The translations under genes and the position numbers were made by a program. Below are positions 45,171-58,773 of a DNA stretch of 64,000 nucleotides, piece after piece (position 1 is the first letter of the stretch; each line of letters begins with the position of its first letter). Below the pieces are notes generated by a model. It worked only from the letters and a program-made list of their open reading frames with translations, was not told the origin of the DNA and searched no databases. Source of the DNA: Chaenocephalus aceratus (taxonomy: Eukaryota > Chordata > Actinopteri > Perciformes > Channichthyidae); contig CM043800.1 of assembly GCA_023974075.1 (NCBI GenBank), positions 22,634,218-22,698,217 of the forward strand, given 5' to 3'.

Positions 45171-48100
45171 AATACCGCCACATTCTAAATTAACTAGCGA
45201 CTTGACTCCCAATATTAATTGAAAGGATTTTATTGGCTTGAAAATTATCCTATTGCTTCCGCTAAGAAAAAAAACACTGTTCCACGGCGTACCAATGGTT
45301 GGAACAGCGGCAACAACAACTTCGTTTGTTGTAATGAAGGCAGCACTGATGGAGGTTTTCTGTTACTGTCCAACCCTTAAAAAGTGCCAGAGCAGCCCAA
45401 ACCGTGTTCCTGTTGTGTTTATTTATGTCTGCCTTCTTCTGTTGGTTATCTGACGTCCATCACTTTGTCTTTTAAACTCTTTATTTCTCTCCCTTGATCC
45501 TCCTTAGCAACGGTCATTATTATGTTTAGCAGTGGTGTTTTTATCGAGTGTTACTAACCTGTGAAATGCCCGAATTGAACAATCAGAATCGAGTATTTAA
45601 CTAAGCCTTGTAATAATTGTTAATAGCAATAATTAAATTCCACATTTCTCATGGTCTCAAAGGGGTCTGGTCCCTACCATTTCAACAATAGACGGATCCA
45701 TTTAGGGCCCAGGTATTACATTTTAGGGTTACGGCACACATTTCTGGATGCTTTATCAGAAGTTCTTTACTCACTAACTTTATTTAATAATGCTCTCTGT
45801 ATGACTGACTTAACTTTCTTGCAGGAAATAAGAAGACAGCTGAACAGTTTGATTCTTTATCCACATTTAATATATGAAAATGCCACCACAATGCAAACAA
45901 ATGTTCTCATTTGGATGGTGACACAGGATGCAAAGGGGTTACATCATGGTTATAGGACATGAAAAGAGCCCTTTCCAAATAGGCACCACACAGCACATTT
46001 TGAGCAAATGATATGAATGCAATGTGGAGTGAGCAATTTAGTGACTGCAGCAAACAAATGGCACTCTCACAATCAAAACTAAAAGAAGCACACAAGCGCT
46101 AATCAAGACCTGAGAGTGCTGCCGGAAGATCACTCATCTACGTCTCTGCTTTTGATTACCTGCCCTGCTTCATGCCAGGGCAGTTGGATAGAGTCGCCTG
46201 CCCCCTCTGCAGCACATGTCTGCAAGGCCCCCTCATGGTGGTCCCTCCTCCCTTCCCACCACTGAAAAACTACCCATGGCTACTTTTAAACTTGTATCGG
46301 ATGATTAGACTTGGGTTGCATCCCAGAACACCGCTCAGCCTCAGCAGGGATTCAGCAGGGAGCATCACAGCCAATGCATAATTTCTCAAGATGGGGGGAC
46401 TCACACTGAGCCAGCGAGTCCCAATCCTGCAATGTCAGACATGCGAAAAAAGCTTATTGAAGAACTAAATAAAAGAGTATTGAGCAGATGAGAAAAAAAA
46501 CAAGATAGGACCTTTTCTTTGACACCTTTGGATAGCCATTTTACAAAAATTGGAAGTTGGTAATTATTTGGATAAAGATGAGCTGGATGTCTTCTTTTTT
46601 TATCCAAGGGGATAAAGCTCACATTTTGACTTCCGACTTGTGTTTCACCTGCTTTCTACATCCTACTGTCTCCTCCTTAATTTCCGCAACTCACCATAAA
46701 GTGACGAACAAGAATACACTATGAAACACTGTCTTCTCAAAATGAACCACATCTTAATTAAATGTTTTACTGCTTTCTTAAGTTTCATTTTGTATTCCTC
46801 CACGGTTATCTTATCTAAATATTATAATGGAAGACACTTTTCTATATCAGCAGAGAAAAAACATTTTTGGAACAACAGCAACAACAGCAACACCATAATG
46901 TTATGAAGATATTTGTGGGCCTCTCTATCTGCCAAATGAGGAGATTGCAGTCTCTTTCATCCAGTTCCAATCAACGCTGAACATGTGGGAAACTAATGGT
47001 GTTTTTCCGTCTGCAAAACAGAGCTCGCTTCACCTCTGAGTGGGACAGTATATCGGATTGAACAGATTATAGACTGTGCTGTACATAACAACGGGTCAAA
47101 CGTACAAAATGTGCATCTTTTATTTTTAATGGCTTATGAATATTTAACTGCACAGGTCAAAATTCCACAGTGAAAATCAATAAATTGTTTTTTTGAATGG
47201 AAACCTGGGTAAAGCATTTAGTCTCAACTAAATATATATGAATTACACTTAATACTTTGCCAGGGAGAACAATCAGAAGTTCCTGACTGCATTGAGTGTG
47301 TGAGAGTTTTTGCATGTGTGCATGGCTGCATATTCTTCTTTTTTGTTGTTGCAGGCCATTTGTCGTGCCGTGTGCACTGTTGACTGTGCTTTTGGGTATG
47401 GGTGTGTACAGTGTAGCACTTGTTTCAAGCAGGAATTTTGTGTACAGTATGTGTTTCTGCAACTATAAAGGCATCTTTCATTCTGTCACGCTCATACATT
47501 TCATTTCCAAGTCAGGAAACATGAAACAGGAATTAAAAAACAGACTTCCACTGTGGCTGGATGTGCGCCAGCATACTTTCAGCCAATTCTTTCAAGCTTT
47601 TTTCTTTATCCAAGAGTAAAACGTTTTAACTGAGGGTGATTTTGCAGACCTATCTGCCAAGGGTTTTAGGTAGAGCAATGGTGTTACCATGGTGCTCGCA
47701 CCCCTCTCGGTGTTGTAAACAGGAGGCAGTGATTCCCTGTTGGGATGATTTTGCATGCAAGATGGAGAGAAAAAGCTACTGGCCCCCCAAATGCATTCCA
47801 TTACCATCGCCCTAGGTCCACTGCTGGAGCCTTATTTCGACACATTGAGGAAAGGAGGGACACTGAGGTTCGGTGGCATAGAAAGAAACAGGGATATTAG
47901 AAAGAAGGTTTTCAGAGGAATGGATGAGAGGGAAGAATGTATCAAAGAGATACATAAGAAGACGGATGCAGAGAATATCTAGGATTGGAAATGGAGACCT
48001 GAGAGTATAGAAACGGGAAGAATTGGGAAAAAGCTGTAGTGGGATTAAATGCTTTGAAGGTATAGCTGTGTGAATTTACATTCCAGTAAAAATGTTACCC

Positions 48101-48926
48101 AGGATGATTACTCTATATTGTAACCGGGGGGGGGAACTCTTTTGCATGAGACTTCGAAAATCAGCCCAAGACAACTATAAGCAGCACAATCTTAAAATCA
48201 GTGGATTCTACAGGAAAATGTTATCAGAACATTCCTTGGCGGTCTTAGGGAGGCCCCTTACAGAGCCCTGGGTCAGTGATGGGAGATCTACTCAATGCAG
48301 TGTGAGTCTTAAGCAGGCTGGTATATCTTAGACACTGGTGTGTTATCTCAAGCTTGATTTTGTTGTATTTACTTTTTGTAGTCCAATCCTTTTATCTGTG
48401 ATCCAACCTGCAATGAGGAGATAAAGCTGTGCTGACTTTTTCCATAAATGCACTCAGAGCTGTACAAGCTCCAATGAGATGGCCATGATGATCACTTGGC
48501 ATTCCTTATGCATGCCTTCACCTGTGCTGCCAACACACACACAAACAAGCGCACACATACACTTACAGTACATGTGGTCGTACACAAAGCACAGAGGCGC
48601 ACGCACTAAGGCACTTTTCCACTTGTGTTGCTGTGTCTACAGGCTATTCACGGTAATAGCTTGGGTGTTCAGCCCTAAGTGTGCTTTTTTCAGTTTCAAT
48701 CATACAATAGTGCCTGCTGAGCTGGCAAGTTAGAATATCAAATAGCAAATGAAATTCCTGGAGCCTTTTGCACCAACACCAACTTGTAACATTAATTTGT
48801 CATCATTTGGTGTGGTAATATTACCTCATTAGAGTACTCAGAGAGCCATTCAATAAGCGTGGTCATTCTTCCTGCCAAGACTGGATCTGTGGTTGTATCA
48901 AAACAGCTCAATTAATTCGCCCCCCT
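45171..48926. other. Non-coding stretch
   Basis: No gene seen. AT-rich with unique texture. Frames up to 107 codons are unconvincing. A run of 8 G lies near 48,126. Confidence 0.5.
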
Positions 48927-49021
48927 GCACACACTGATATCTATACACGCACACACTGATATCTATACACCACACACTATATCTATACACGCACACACTA
49001 TCTACACCACACACTGATATC

Positions 49022-49080
<59 letters not shown>
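48927..49080. repeat. Degenerate 20-21-bp minisatellite passing into (AC)n
   Basis: Five irregular copies of CACACACTGATATCTATACA (some with the GATATC core shortened) occupy 48,927-49,029. They are followed by about 28 pure AC units to 49,080. Confidence 0.9.
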
Positions 49081-49082
<2 letters not shown>

Positions 49083-51674
49083 TGTATCTTGCTGTACATG
49101 CATTACACTGACATGTAATGAGCGTCATCATGGGTGACACAGGAGACGGAGACAGTCACTGGGGACATATTGGGTACAGGGATTTTTCTCATGCACAATC
49201 TAATATGTGAAATGAATGTACAATATTACCCACAGAAAAATACTCAATATTTTTCTCTCACACATTAGTCTCTTCAACTATTTCTATCTTCGCCTGTCTC
49301 ACCCTGTCTCTTTTACCCATCTTTCTACTCCTACAGGGATCAAAAGGTATCAGACACAGAGCGTGGTAGGTGATGGGAACTGACAAAGAGTGACTAGCAT
49401 ATTGTGATTTCTACACAAATATTCCAAGCAGGTCTTAGAAAAGTCTAAGTTACTCCGATGTGGTGTATTCATTACTCTACTGGCTCTCCTGCCTTATGCT
49501 CACCTGCAACCGACAGCTGCTAGCTCTTTTGCTGGGTTGGGCGCAATGTCCTGGTGGAGACAGGGTTATTTTCACCTGCTATTTTTTTGTGAGATGAAAA
49601 CATCACAGGTTGGGACATCTTGGGGATCTTCAGTTTCTAGCGGGAGATCAACACACATGGAGAGGAAGGGCTAGTGTATTTATAATGTTCTGGCTAGGAA
49701 AGCAAATTATAAAAAGAGAAGTAAAGGCCATTTGACAGCGAGACAGTGAATCATGGAGTCGCCGCATATTTCCTTAAGTGTTTAGCTAAAGAGGAGAGGA
49801 TTTGGTGGCATGATGGAAAAAAGCTTGCCCTAATGGACAGTGGGTGACGCAGGCTGCACATAACAGGGATTAGGTTGGGTATCATAGACGAGTCCACATT
49901 CAAAGCTTTTTCCTTACCTTTAATTGCAGTAAACAAGAGGGTGGGTAATATAAATGCCTTACAATATCACAGTCTATGTTATTGAATAATCAATTTAATG
50001 GGAAATGAACTGAGAAATAGTTCATAAATAAAAAAACGACGAAACATGAATGCCGTTGTTGGCCAAGCCAGCATAGTTATTGTTACAGACACATCCCAGT
50101 ACCTTGTCTCATTGATTACAATCATATAAAATGATATATATAAATCCACTATCAAACCATTAGACCACTCGGGTCAAACAAGAAGGGATTTTGCAAAGAA
50201 GTCCGCCTCAATCTGTTCCTGTGATATAACTATATATATGTTTCAACAGGTCTTAATCCACATTACAGGGATTTAACATGAGATACACAGGGATTTGAGA
50301 AGATCAGCGTCTGCTCGGAGACAGAGAAAGAAAACAAATCTCTCTCTTCCCCTCTTTTTGTCATCCCTATCAGTTGAGGCTGGTTGTGGAGGGGTGCTGT
50401 AGACATGTTTTTTATTATCATAATCTTTTTTCACATGTTCCTGTGAAATACATTGTGGTAACAAGTCCCACATCTTTCTGCTCTCATAAGCCCCAAATCT
50501 TTTGATCACTTTTGTTGTCATGTATGCTTAGCGCAGTGATGTTTTCTCGCCCAGCCCACATTATGTTTCACGTTATAATCATCTTATTTACAGGTTATGG
50601 TCCCATAAAAGCTGCCTCTGATGATCTCAGTCACAAGAATTCATCGTAATGAGGCATGACGTTCATGATGGAATCAGGAATTACTCCCTGACTAACGGGG
50701 TGTGTGGCACGGTTCCACCGGCTGCCTCTGCGTCTTCTGGAGCCATCTCTGACTTCCCCCGGCCTTCATCGCAAACTAGCCCTACAGCACAGCTTCTGTT
50801 CGCCTCATGCTAAGAACCAAATCTGGCACAAGGCCGCTTAACAAGAGGCTTCTGCTCCATATCGCTTTACATTGAGAAAGACAATTAGTTTGGAATATGA
50901 GCGTATAGAGATCCAAGACTTCTCGCTTTTATCTTCACTAAATCCGATTCCAACTGGTGAGCCAATCCCCAAGTACAATGGCTCGACAGCTTTCTGAAAA
51001 GACATTGTTCCCGAGCAGCAAACTTCTTAGAGTTCAGTTGGAGATTCATTTTGCCAAGATATTATATTTTCAGTGTGAAATGAAATGAGAGAGGAAGAAA
51101 GAAAAATGACTGGTTGTATAATGAAGTCTTCCTGCAAATTCAGTTGTGATTAATATCTGACAAAGAATAATATTTGATACAGTGCATGCTTCAAGCCTGT
51201 GAAGAGTGATAATTCTTGCTGCCACAACATATGAAACATCAAGCTCTCTCCACAAAAGAAGAAAGAAATCTACAGTAAGTCACAAAATGAAATAGGAAGA
51301 TTTGTTTGAGGGAGGAATTGTGTTCAGCAACCATGGCTGCCTGCGTCTTGGCCTCTGTCAACCTTATTGCTTTGGTCCTGAATCCCAGCTCTTCTCCCTG
51401 CTCCAATATGATAAGATTTACTGGCATGTTCAAATGGGTAATCTTGTTTATTCACTGTAGCTGTTTGGATCCCGACATCACCGGGAGAATTAAAGCCTCT
51501 GAATCTCAGCTGGAGGTCAAGCGGGAAAAAAGGAAATGTAGTTTTCTATCTCTATTCCGCCTGTGTTGGTGTTCATTAGTGTTGTAACAGCTGATATAAT
51601 TTTCACTGCAGCTTATTCTTATATCCCATTTTCTCTAGCTTGAGCTCTTCAACCCTGCATCCTCCTGCGTGAAG
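49081..51674. other. Non-coding stretch
   Basis: No gene seen. The block 50,590-50,770 (ATGAGGCATGACGTTCATGA; GAATTACTCCCTGACTAACG) is unique and enhancer-like in texture. A short TA repeat lies at about 50,228-50,240. Confidence 0.45.
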
Positions 51675-51675
51675 G

Positions 51676-51745
<70 letters not shown>
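51675..51745. repeat. (AT)n(GT)n microsatellite
   Basis: A short AT run followed by about 29 GT units; forms the left border of the next repeat. Confidence 0.95.
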
Positions 51746-51746
<1 letters not shown>

Positions 51747-52000
51747 CCTAGCATTACTATACTTGTGGGGACCTAAATCTGTTTACACAGTCACGTGTGG
51801 GGACTCACCTCCCTTATGGGGACAAAATGGAAGTCCCCATAAGGGGAATCATTAATTTTAGGGTGAAGACTTGGTTAGGGTTAGGGTAAGGTTAAGGGTA
51901 AGGGCTGGGTTAGGCATGTGTTGGTTATGGTTAAGGTTAGGATAAGTCTCCAGGAAATGCATGTAAGTCAATGTAATGTCCCCTGAAGTGATGTATACAT
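51746..52000 (+). repeat. Interspersed repeat with telomere-like block, bracketed by (TG)n
   Basis: Starts GGCCTAGCATTACTATACTT and GTGGGGACC, a repeat phrase I recall from many fishes. It holds an inverted pair, CTTATGGGGAC and GTCCCCATAAG, around 51,815-51,845. A degenerate TTAGGG-like tract (GGTTAGGGTTAGGGTAAGG and decayed units) covers about 51,870-51,950. Both ends abut long TG tracts, so the tracts probably belong to the mobile unit. Confidence 0.7.
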
Positions 52001-53022
<1,022 letters not shown>

Positions 53023-53036
53023 TTGTGTGTGTGTGT

Positions 53037-53089
<53 letters not shown>
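53023..53089. repeat. (TG)n microsatellite with one TGG break
   Basis: About 7 TG units, GTGG, then about 25 TG units. A G run follows at about 53,115-53,124. Confidence 0.95.
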
Positions 53090-53091
<2 letters not shown>

Positions 53092-55195
53092 GTGAATGGC
53101 TTGAGATAGAGGGGCGGGGGGGGGATGCAGGTTGTATGTGATTGCATCAGCCATAGTGCTGAATGTGGATTCCTGGATTTCACTCACGTATAGTGGGGCC
53201 ATTGAAAGGAAACAGGTGGTGAAGTGCGGTGGGGGTGAGGGAGGGGGGCTTTTGTAATTAATGCTGCAGATGCTGCTTTCTGCAGCGCATCTGGGCAGTG
53301 CTCTCATTTACAGAAATCTCTGCAGGCCTATAGATTCCTCTTAAATCTCTCGGCAACTTCTTCTATTTATTTCCCATTGTTTCTTGACCAACACCTCAAC
53401 TACTTAAATAGTTTTCCGGCTGCATCTTATCAATATTTTCTCTTGTTAGGTTTCTGCTGTCTCCCTTTTATATACTTTCTTTGTGTCTCCCTCAAAAGTC
53501 CTTCAATTTGTTCGTCCCCTCCATTCCTCTTCCTCCCAACTTGTTACCCCTCCCACACCCACACACCTCTGCATAGTTCTGCAGACCAATAGCACGTGTT
53601 TGTGCAGTCACAGCGGTAGGAAGCCTAGTCTCCTCTGATTACAGTATGCTCAGGATTAGAGGGAATATGCTCTAACATATTCACTCTGGTATTATGCTGC
53701 TGATATCCCCTGACGCTGCTCCACAGGAACACCACAGACAGGACGCTGCCTCACCTCAAACGACATGCCAGGCACCAGGTGGAATATGGCATCAAAAAAA
53801 CTGTCCAAATGGGACAACAGGGGGATAGCGCTGAGGCAGGGAGGGAATGCAAAAAGTTTGTATGGATTAAAGAGAAAGTGTCAAAACCTAAATAAAACAT
53901 TGGGCAATTTAGAGGGTCAGAGAAATAGGGTAGTAATATGCTGAATGCAATACTGTATCATCTGATCTATTCCACTCCACTGTCATTTTGTAAAATTGAA
54001 ACATGCGCGATACTTCTAGGAAAAAGTAGACATATTTTCTGATTTGCATTCATTCACACATCAAGGGCACATTAAAATAAGGGCAAAGAATTCACCAATC
54101 TTCAGAATTGTTCTCCCCTCCTATCTCCCTCAGCTCGGCAAGCACTGTGGCAACTGAGGGCTGGGGAAAAAAAGGCATCTTTGCATAAAATAGCAAGCGA
54201 GCAAAATCTAAAACAGTTAGTGAGGAACTCTAAATAATCACGGTGCTTTTGGAGATGAATGCATTAGCATAACTTAGTCCCAGCGACGTAATCACTCGTC
54301 TCAGGGTGAGAAGATCCCCTCCAGGCTCATCTCGCTCCTGCTGCTTCTATCCCCCTGAGTTCAGCCTCACAGAACGACTGACCCACTGAGACTGAGGGGC
54401 CGATAGGACACGTGGCAGAGAAGAACAAGTTCGAGACCCCCATTGGTTTGTAGCAAAGTGCCTTCGGCAAGTGATAAGATCATACGCAAGAAGATAAATC
54501 CGCTACAAAGCATCGTTTGGTCTGTCTTTATACCCATATCACTGGGGGAGTGACCACATGTACGGAGACAGAGTGTACAAATGAAGCTATGACCATGTCA
54601 GCATGTGTTCATTGTAGGGAGTCTACAAAAGAAGAGAGTAGCATTCAAATAAAAGTGGAAGAAAAACTTCATATCAAAATAAAAGGCACAGATCGTTTAA
54701 TCATTTATGATCCTAGAAGTAGCATCACTCTGCATTTCAACACTGGAGTTTTATGTACATGATTTGCATGTATACATCTTTCAATTTATCATGTTGAAAA
54801 ATCTAAATTGTATAGAAGAAAAGTTCAAATGAAACCCTGCCCTCTTACCCAATTTGGTGACAAATGCACAACGTCTTTCATCATTCAATACTGGCTGCAT
54901 TATCACAATTTGTAAATAGTGGCAATGTTCATGACTTTCATTATATCCCCAATAGCATGTAGTTTGTATTGTTTTTACTATTGAAAACATAACAGTGGAA
55001 AATAATAAATGAACACTTGTGAACAGTAGTGTTGGAAAAAGTGTTACCGCTTTTAGATATAGATTTGGGCTGAGCTATTGGCTGTACATAAACCTATTCA
55101 ACTCAAAATAGTGAAATAGATAAATCTAATTTATAAAAGGAACAGTGTCCACTAGGAGCTTTTAACAGTACTACTTGTATCAATTACATGACTTA
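53090..55195. other. Non-coding stretch
   Basis: No gene seen. It is pyrimidine-rich at 53,450-53,570 and AT-rich from 53.9 kb. An 81-codon frame at 54,517-54,762 has no recognisable features. Confidence 0.5.
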
Positions 55196-55658
55196 CACAG
55201 CAGTAGTGATGGTGAGATGAAGCCTTATGAAGCTTTGAAGCTTTCCAGCCAATTGGTTCGCAAAAGGGTTCATCTCATGAGGCTTCATCATGGGCTTCAT
55301 TTGAACACAAACCCCCCTGTTGGTCAAAGTGTGTAAAACAGGCAGATTGGACATCTCAACAGTGTGCTCCATCTCATACCGAGTTCCCAATGAGTAAAGC
55401 CTTAGAATAACTCTAAACAACGAACATAAAATCCTATTTTCATGTTAACAATATTGTATTTATTCCAGTTGAATGATTGTGATTGAAAAGCCTAAGGAGG
55501 CTGGTAAACATTGCAAAGAGGGATTTGTATTCCTTAATAATATTCATAAACGTAACCATGTTGTAGCCGGAGAAAGGCTAAACCATATCAAAGAATACAT
55601 TTATTAACTACATTATCTCATTTAGCTGTAGCTTTTATAAACAACAACAAATACGTAT

Positions 55659-55732
55659 TGGGCAGTCATTGAACCAGGGACCCTGCCGTTGTGAGTCAAC
55701 TGCTTTCCAGCTGAGCCACAGCACACACATTA
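55659..55732 (-). repeat. tRNA-like segment (SINE head or tRNA pseudogene) nested in the hAT element
   Basis: On the minus strand there is a box A match, TGGCTCAGCTGG, and 30-odd bases later a box B match, GGTTCAATGAC (10 of 11 to GGTTCRANNCC). The spacing is that of a tRNA. The anticodon region contains CTCACAA but its stem pairs poorly, so it is not a functional tRNA. It is more likely a tRNA-derived SINE head or pseudogene captured by the element. Confidence 0.5.
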
Positions 55733-55735
55733 AAT

Positions 55736-55850
55736 CTTCCTGAAAACATTGACACATATGTATTCCTGTATTTATTCATTTATTTGTTTATGTTTTTATT
55801 CCTACATTTATTTATGCTTGCATCCATTTATAGGCTACTTATTGACATGT
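55736..55850. repeat. Degenerate TTTA-rich low-complexity tract
   Basis: Repeated ATTTATTCATTTATTTG-like units immediately beside the tRNA-like segment. It could be a decayed A-rich or microsatellite tail. Confidence 0.55.
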
Positions 55851-56159
55851 TCCAACCTATGTAAGTGAGGGTCTCTCTTGATTCCATCGTGTCACCGGGC
55901 CCGGGACAGGAAGGATAATGTGATTCTTATTATACATCCATGGGTATTATGAGTGTTGTGGTTCAACGGTTCAACCGATCTGAATCGCTTCCTGAAGCAG
56001 TCACGTGGTATCGACAGGCAGCGAGGCTTCGTTTGTCATCGATGACGTCACTGGCCCAAAACGATACAAGCCTCGATACATGCTTCACAAAAAGCTTCGG
56101 GGATTACTCGACACACGCTCCGAGGCCTCGGCGCAATACGTAACTTCACTACACAGCAG

Positions 56160-58690
56160 TATCTGAGCTACATGATTTGCAGACAAATACTTAGAAGGCC
56201 TAACATTTTATAGCTTCAAATCGAGAATGGATGAATTTTCAGAAGCAGTTAGAAGGCCTTCTATGCAGGCGCATTCACAAATCACACAACAGGTGACTGA
56301 AGCATGCACCAAACCAATACAATTAGGATGAGGGAATTACAAATGATTTAAAGCTATTTTTCCCTCTCGACAAACGGTCTGTGTTGACAGCAGCTAAAAA
56401 AGACTTGGGGTCAGGCACACAAGGTACACTATGGCCTCAACAAGAAACTCAAAAGTGAAATGCACACAGCAAGGTAGACATGTTAAACACCTGAAATAAA
56501 AACAGTAAGCAATTACGTAAACAGAGATAGACAGGCACAGACAAATGGGTGTATTAAACTCACCTTAGTTGATGTCTAAATCCATTGTATTTCTTGTCAT
56601 GTAGATGAAGTATTCATATGTCAAAGTGTGTTTTAGTTTTTGCTAATATAATTAATCAGAAGGACACATTTAGGCTACTAGTATTCCCATTGCTACCTTC
56701 ATACTAAGTTAGTTAGCCTACACATTAGCAGCTTTGCAAAACAAGCTAACTCTCCCGGTTGTTTCATTTAAATAATGTCTACTTTCTGTTATTTGTCATA
56801 GGGCTATATCATGTCTAGTTTCAAAATGCATTTGAGGGTTGTTGTTTTTTGCCTATTTTGCAGTTGAATGGGAATAAAAAGGGAGCGTGAGAGTGAAAGC
56901 ACATTAAACCTCTCTCTCTTCGGCATATTTTGATATTGAGTGTGCAATGCCAGGTTTGACCACACATAACGCCCAAAGCGCTGTTTTACTCATTTGATAA
57001 ACGTAAATAGTAGTGGTGAAAACATATCAGAAAAGGGGGAAATAAGTGTCTCGTAATATGTTTTAAATTGATTTATGTTGTATAGGAGTGTTTGCTTGCC
57101 TTAGTTTATAAAAGGGAAAGTTACTTCATTTTAGGGAGGCCACAGAGGCGAGGCTTGTGAAACTACCATTTCTCAAAAACTCATGGTGGCAAAAACTGGC
57201 AAGGAATAGAGATACTGCTGTTAGAGTAAGATATATAACTAATATGAATAATAACTACTACAAATAGTTATGGAATCCGGTGCTAGCTGTTTAGATAAAT
57301 TACGTTTCTGAATGTTATGTTTACATTCATCAAAAAGTAACTTAGTACGGTATAAGTTCACATCGCAGAAGCTGCCATCCTGTAATGAAGTTATACTACA
57401 GTACAATTTAAATCTTTTACAGGTAAGACTTTTTTATTATGTTGTAAAGGTCAGCGTAAATTGACCACATTATTCATGTAAGATGGTAAATTGTGGGTAA
57501 GGATTAGAGTATGAATAGAAAAATAGGATTGTTCTCTCAGGAGGATGAGAGACTAACTGCTAGCTGCGATATCTTTTTCACGGGCAGAACACGCCATAGC
57601 AAAAATATGTTGCTAATATGGAAACAAATTCCTACATTCAACGGGTAATTCCTCAATAAAGCATATCAGTGATGAGTTATTTAACTTTAAGAGGTTAAAA
57701 AAGTGTGAAAGCTTCTTAATGTAATCGTTGGCATATCGCTACAATTTTAAAGTGTTATGACAGTTTTATCTTAGATGAACATTTGGCAAGTGGGTTGAGA
57801 TTTTTGCATTATCATCTCTGTGAAGTTATGTATTCTTAACAAATGTTGCTGCTGGGCTTTTAACATTTTCTTTGCTTTGAAATCTAAAGAGCAAATGCCA
57901 CAGAGTGCATAGTGTGGTTATCAACAGGAAATATAGTACTCTGAAAAGAGAAAGTTTTGTTGTCAAGTTGGGATAACTGTCTTTTTATACCTCTGTGTCC
58001 ATGGGTAATGCTAACAAAGAGTATCCCCATTGAAGTTGCCCTTTTTTAGATTCAGAAGAATTCGAATGAGGCTACAAGTGAACATTTCCACTGGAGCTCC
58101 AGTCTCAGGGAAACAAAGCTCATTCACCACTGACAGAGAGCCTTGTGTATTTCAGCGTCAGATAGAAAAGTGTGCATTAGCATATTCTTAGTGAAGTTTA
58201 GAAGTTAAGTGCCAAAGTGGCACATATGGATGTATCTTCTGAAATTCTACTATTTTCAATCAGCATTGTGGCTAATGTTGCATGACTTGCATTGTGGCAT
58301 ATTGTGATGCATTCCCTCTCCTTTCTCTGTCTTTTGTGGGTTATATGCTAACTGATCCATTAGGGAAAAAACACCACGTGTTTACTGTAAGTGTGACAGT
58401 ACGTTACACTCTCTGCTTATCTGTTATGCCCACATCGCATCAGTCAATTTCTTCTTACCTCTATTCGCCTGCTGTATTTGCTGATATGGCTGACTTTTGT
58501 CCTCAACAAAACATGCAGCGTTTGAACAGCTTTTGATCAAATTGAAAAGTGTTTTTGACTCGCTGTGGGTTCTCAAGCGTTACAGGATTTTGCAGCGTGG
58601 AGATAGTCACTGTACACCTGTTGGATCCAACAACCTTCACATCTCAGGTAGCCACACATGCACATGATGACATTACATGTCTGTCCGAGT

Positions 58691-58694
<4 letters not shown>
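56160..58694. other. Non-coding stretch
   Basis: No gene seen. AT-rich throughout; no repeat boundary found. Confidence 0.5.

Positions 58695-58772
<78 letters not shown>
58695..58772. repeat. (AC)n microsatellite, about 39 units
   Basis: Pure AC tract of about 78 bp. Confidence 0.98.

Positions 58773-58773
<1 letters not shown>

Larger units (their letters stand above)
55204..56151. mobile_element. 948-bp hAT-type non-autonomous element
   Basis: A perfect 8-bp duplication CACAGCAG lies at 55,196-55,203 and 56,152-56,159. Ends are TAGTGATG... and ...CTTCACTA, a short 8-bp TIR with one mismatch. Subterminal GAAGC/AAGCTT motifs are repeated at both ends (GATGAAGCC, GAAGCTTTGAAGCTT left; AAAAAGCTTCGG, GAGGCTTCG right), typical of hAT transposase binding. 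No transposase frame. A perfect CRE, TGACGTCA, is at 56,043-56,050. A tRNA-like segment is nested in the middle. Confidence 0.9.

Noticed and set aside
51870..51950. True telomere or chromosome end
   Set aside because: The TTAGGG-like units are few, degenerate and embedded in an interspersed repeat with ordinary DNA on both sides.
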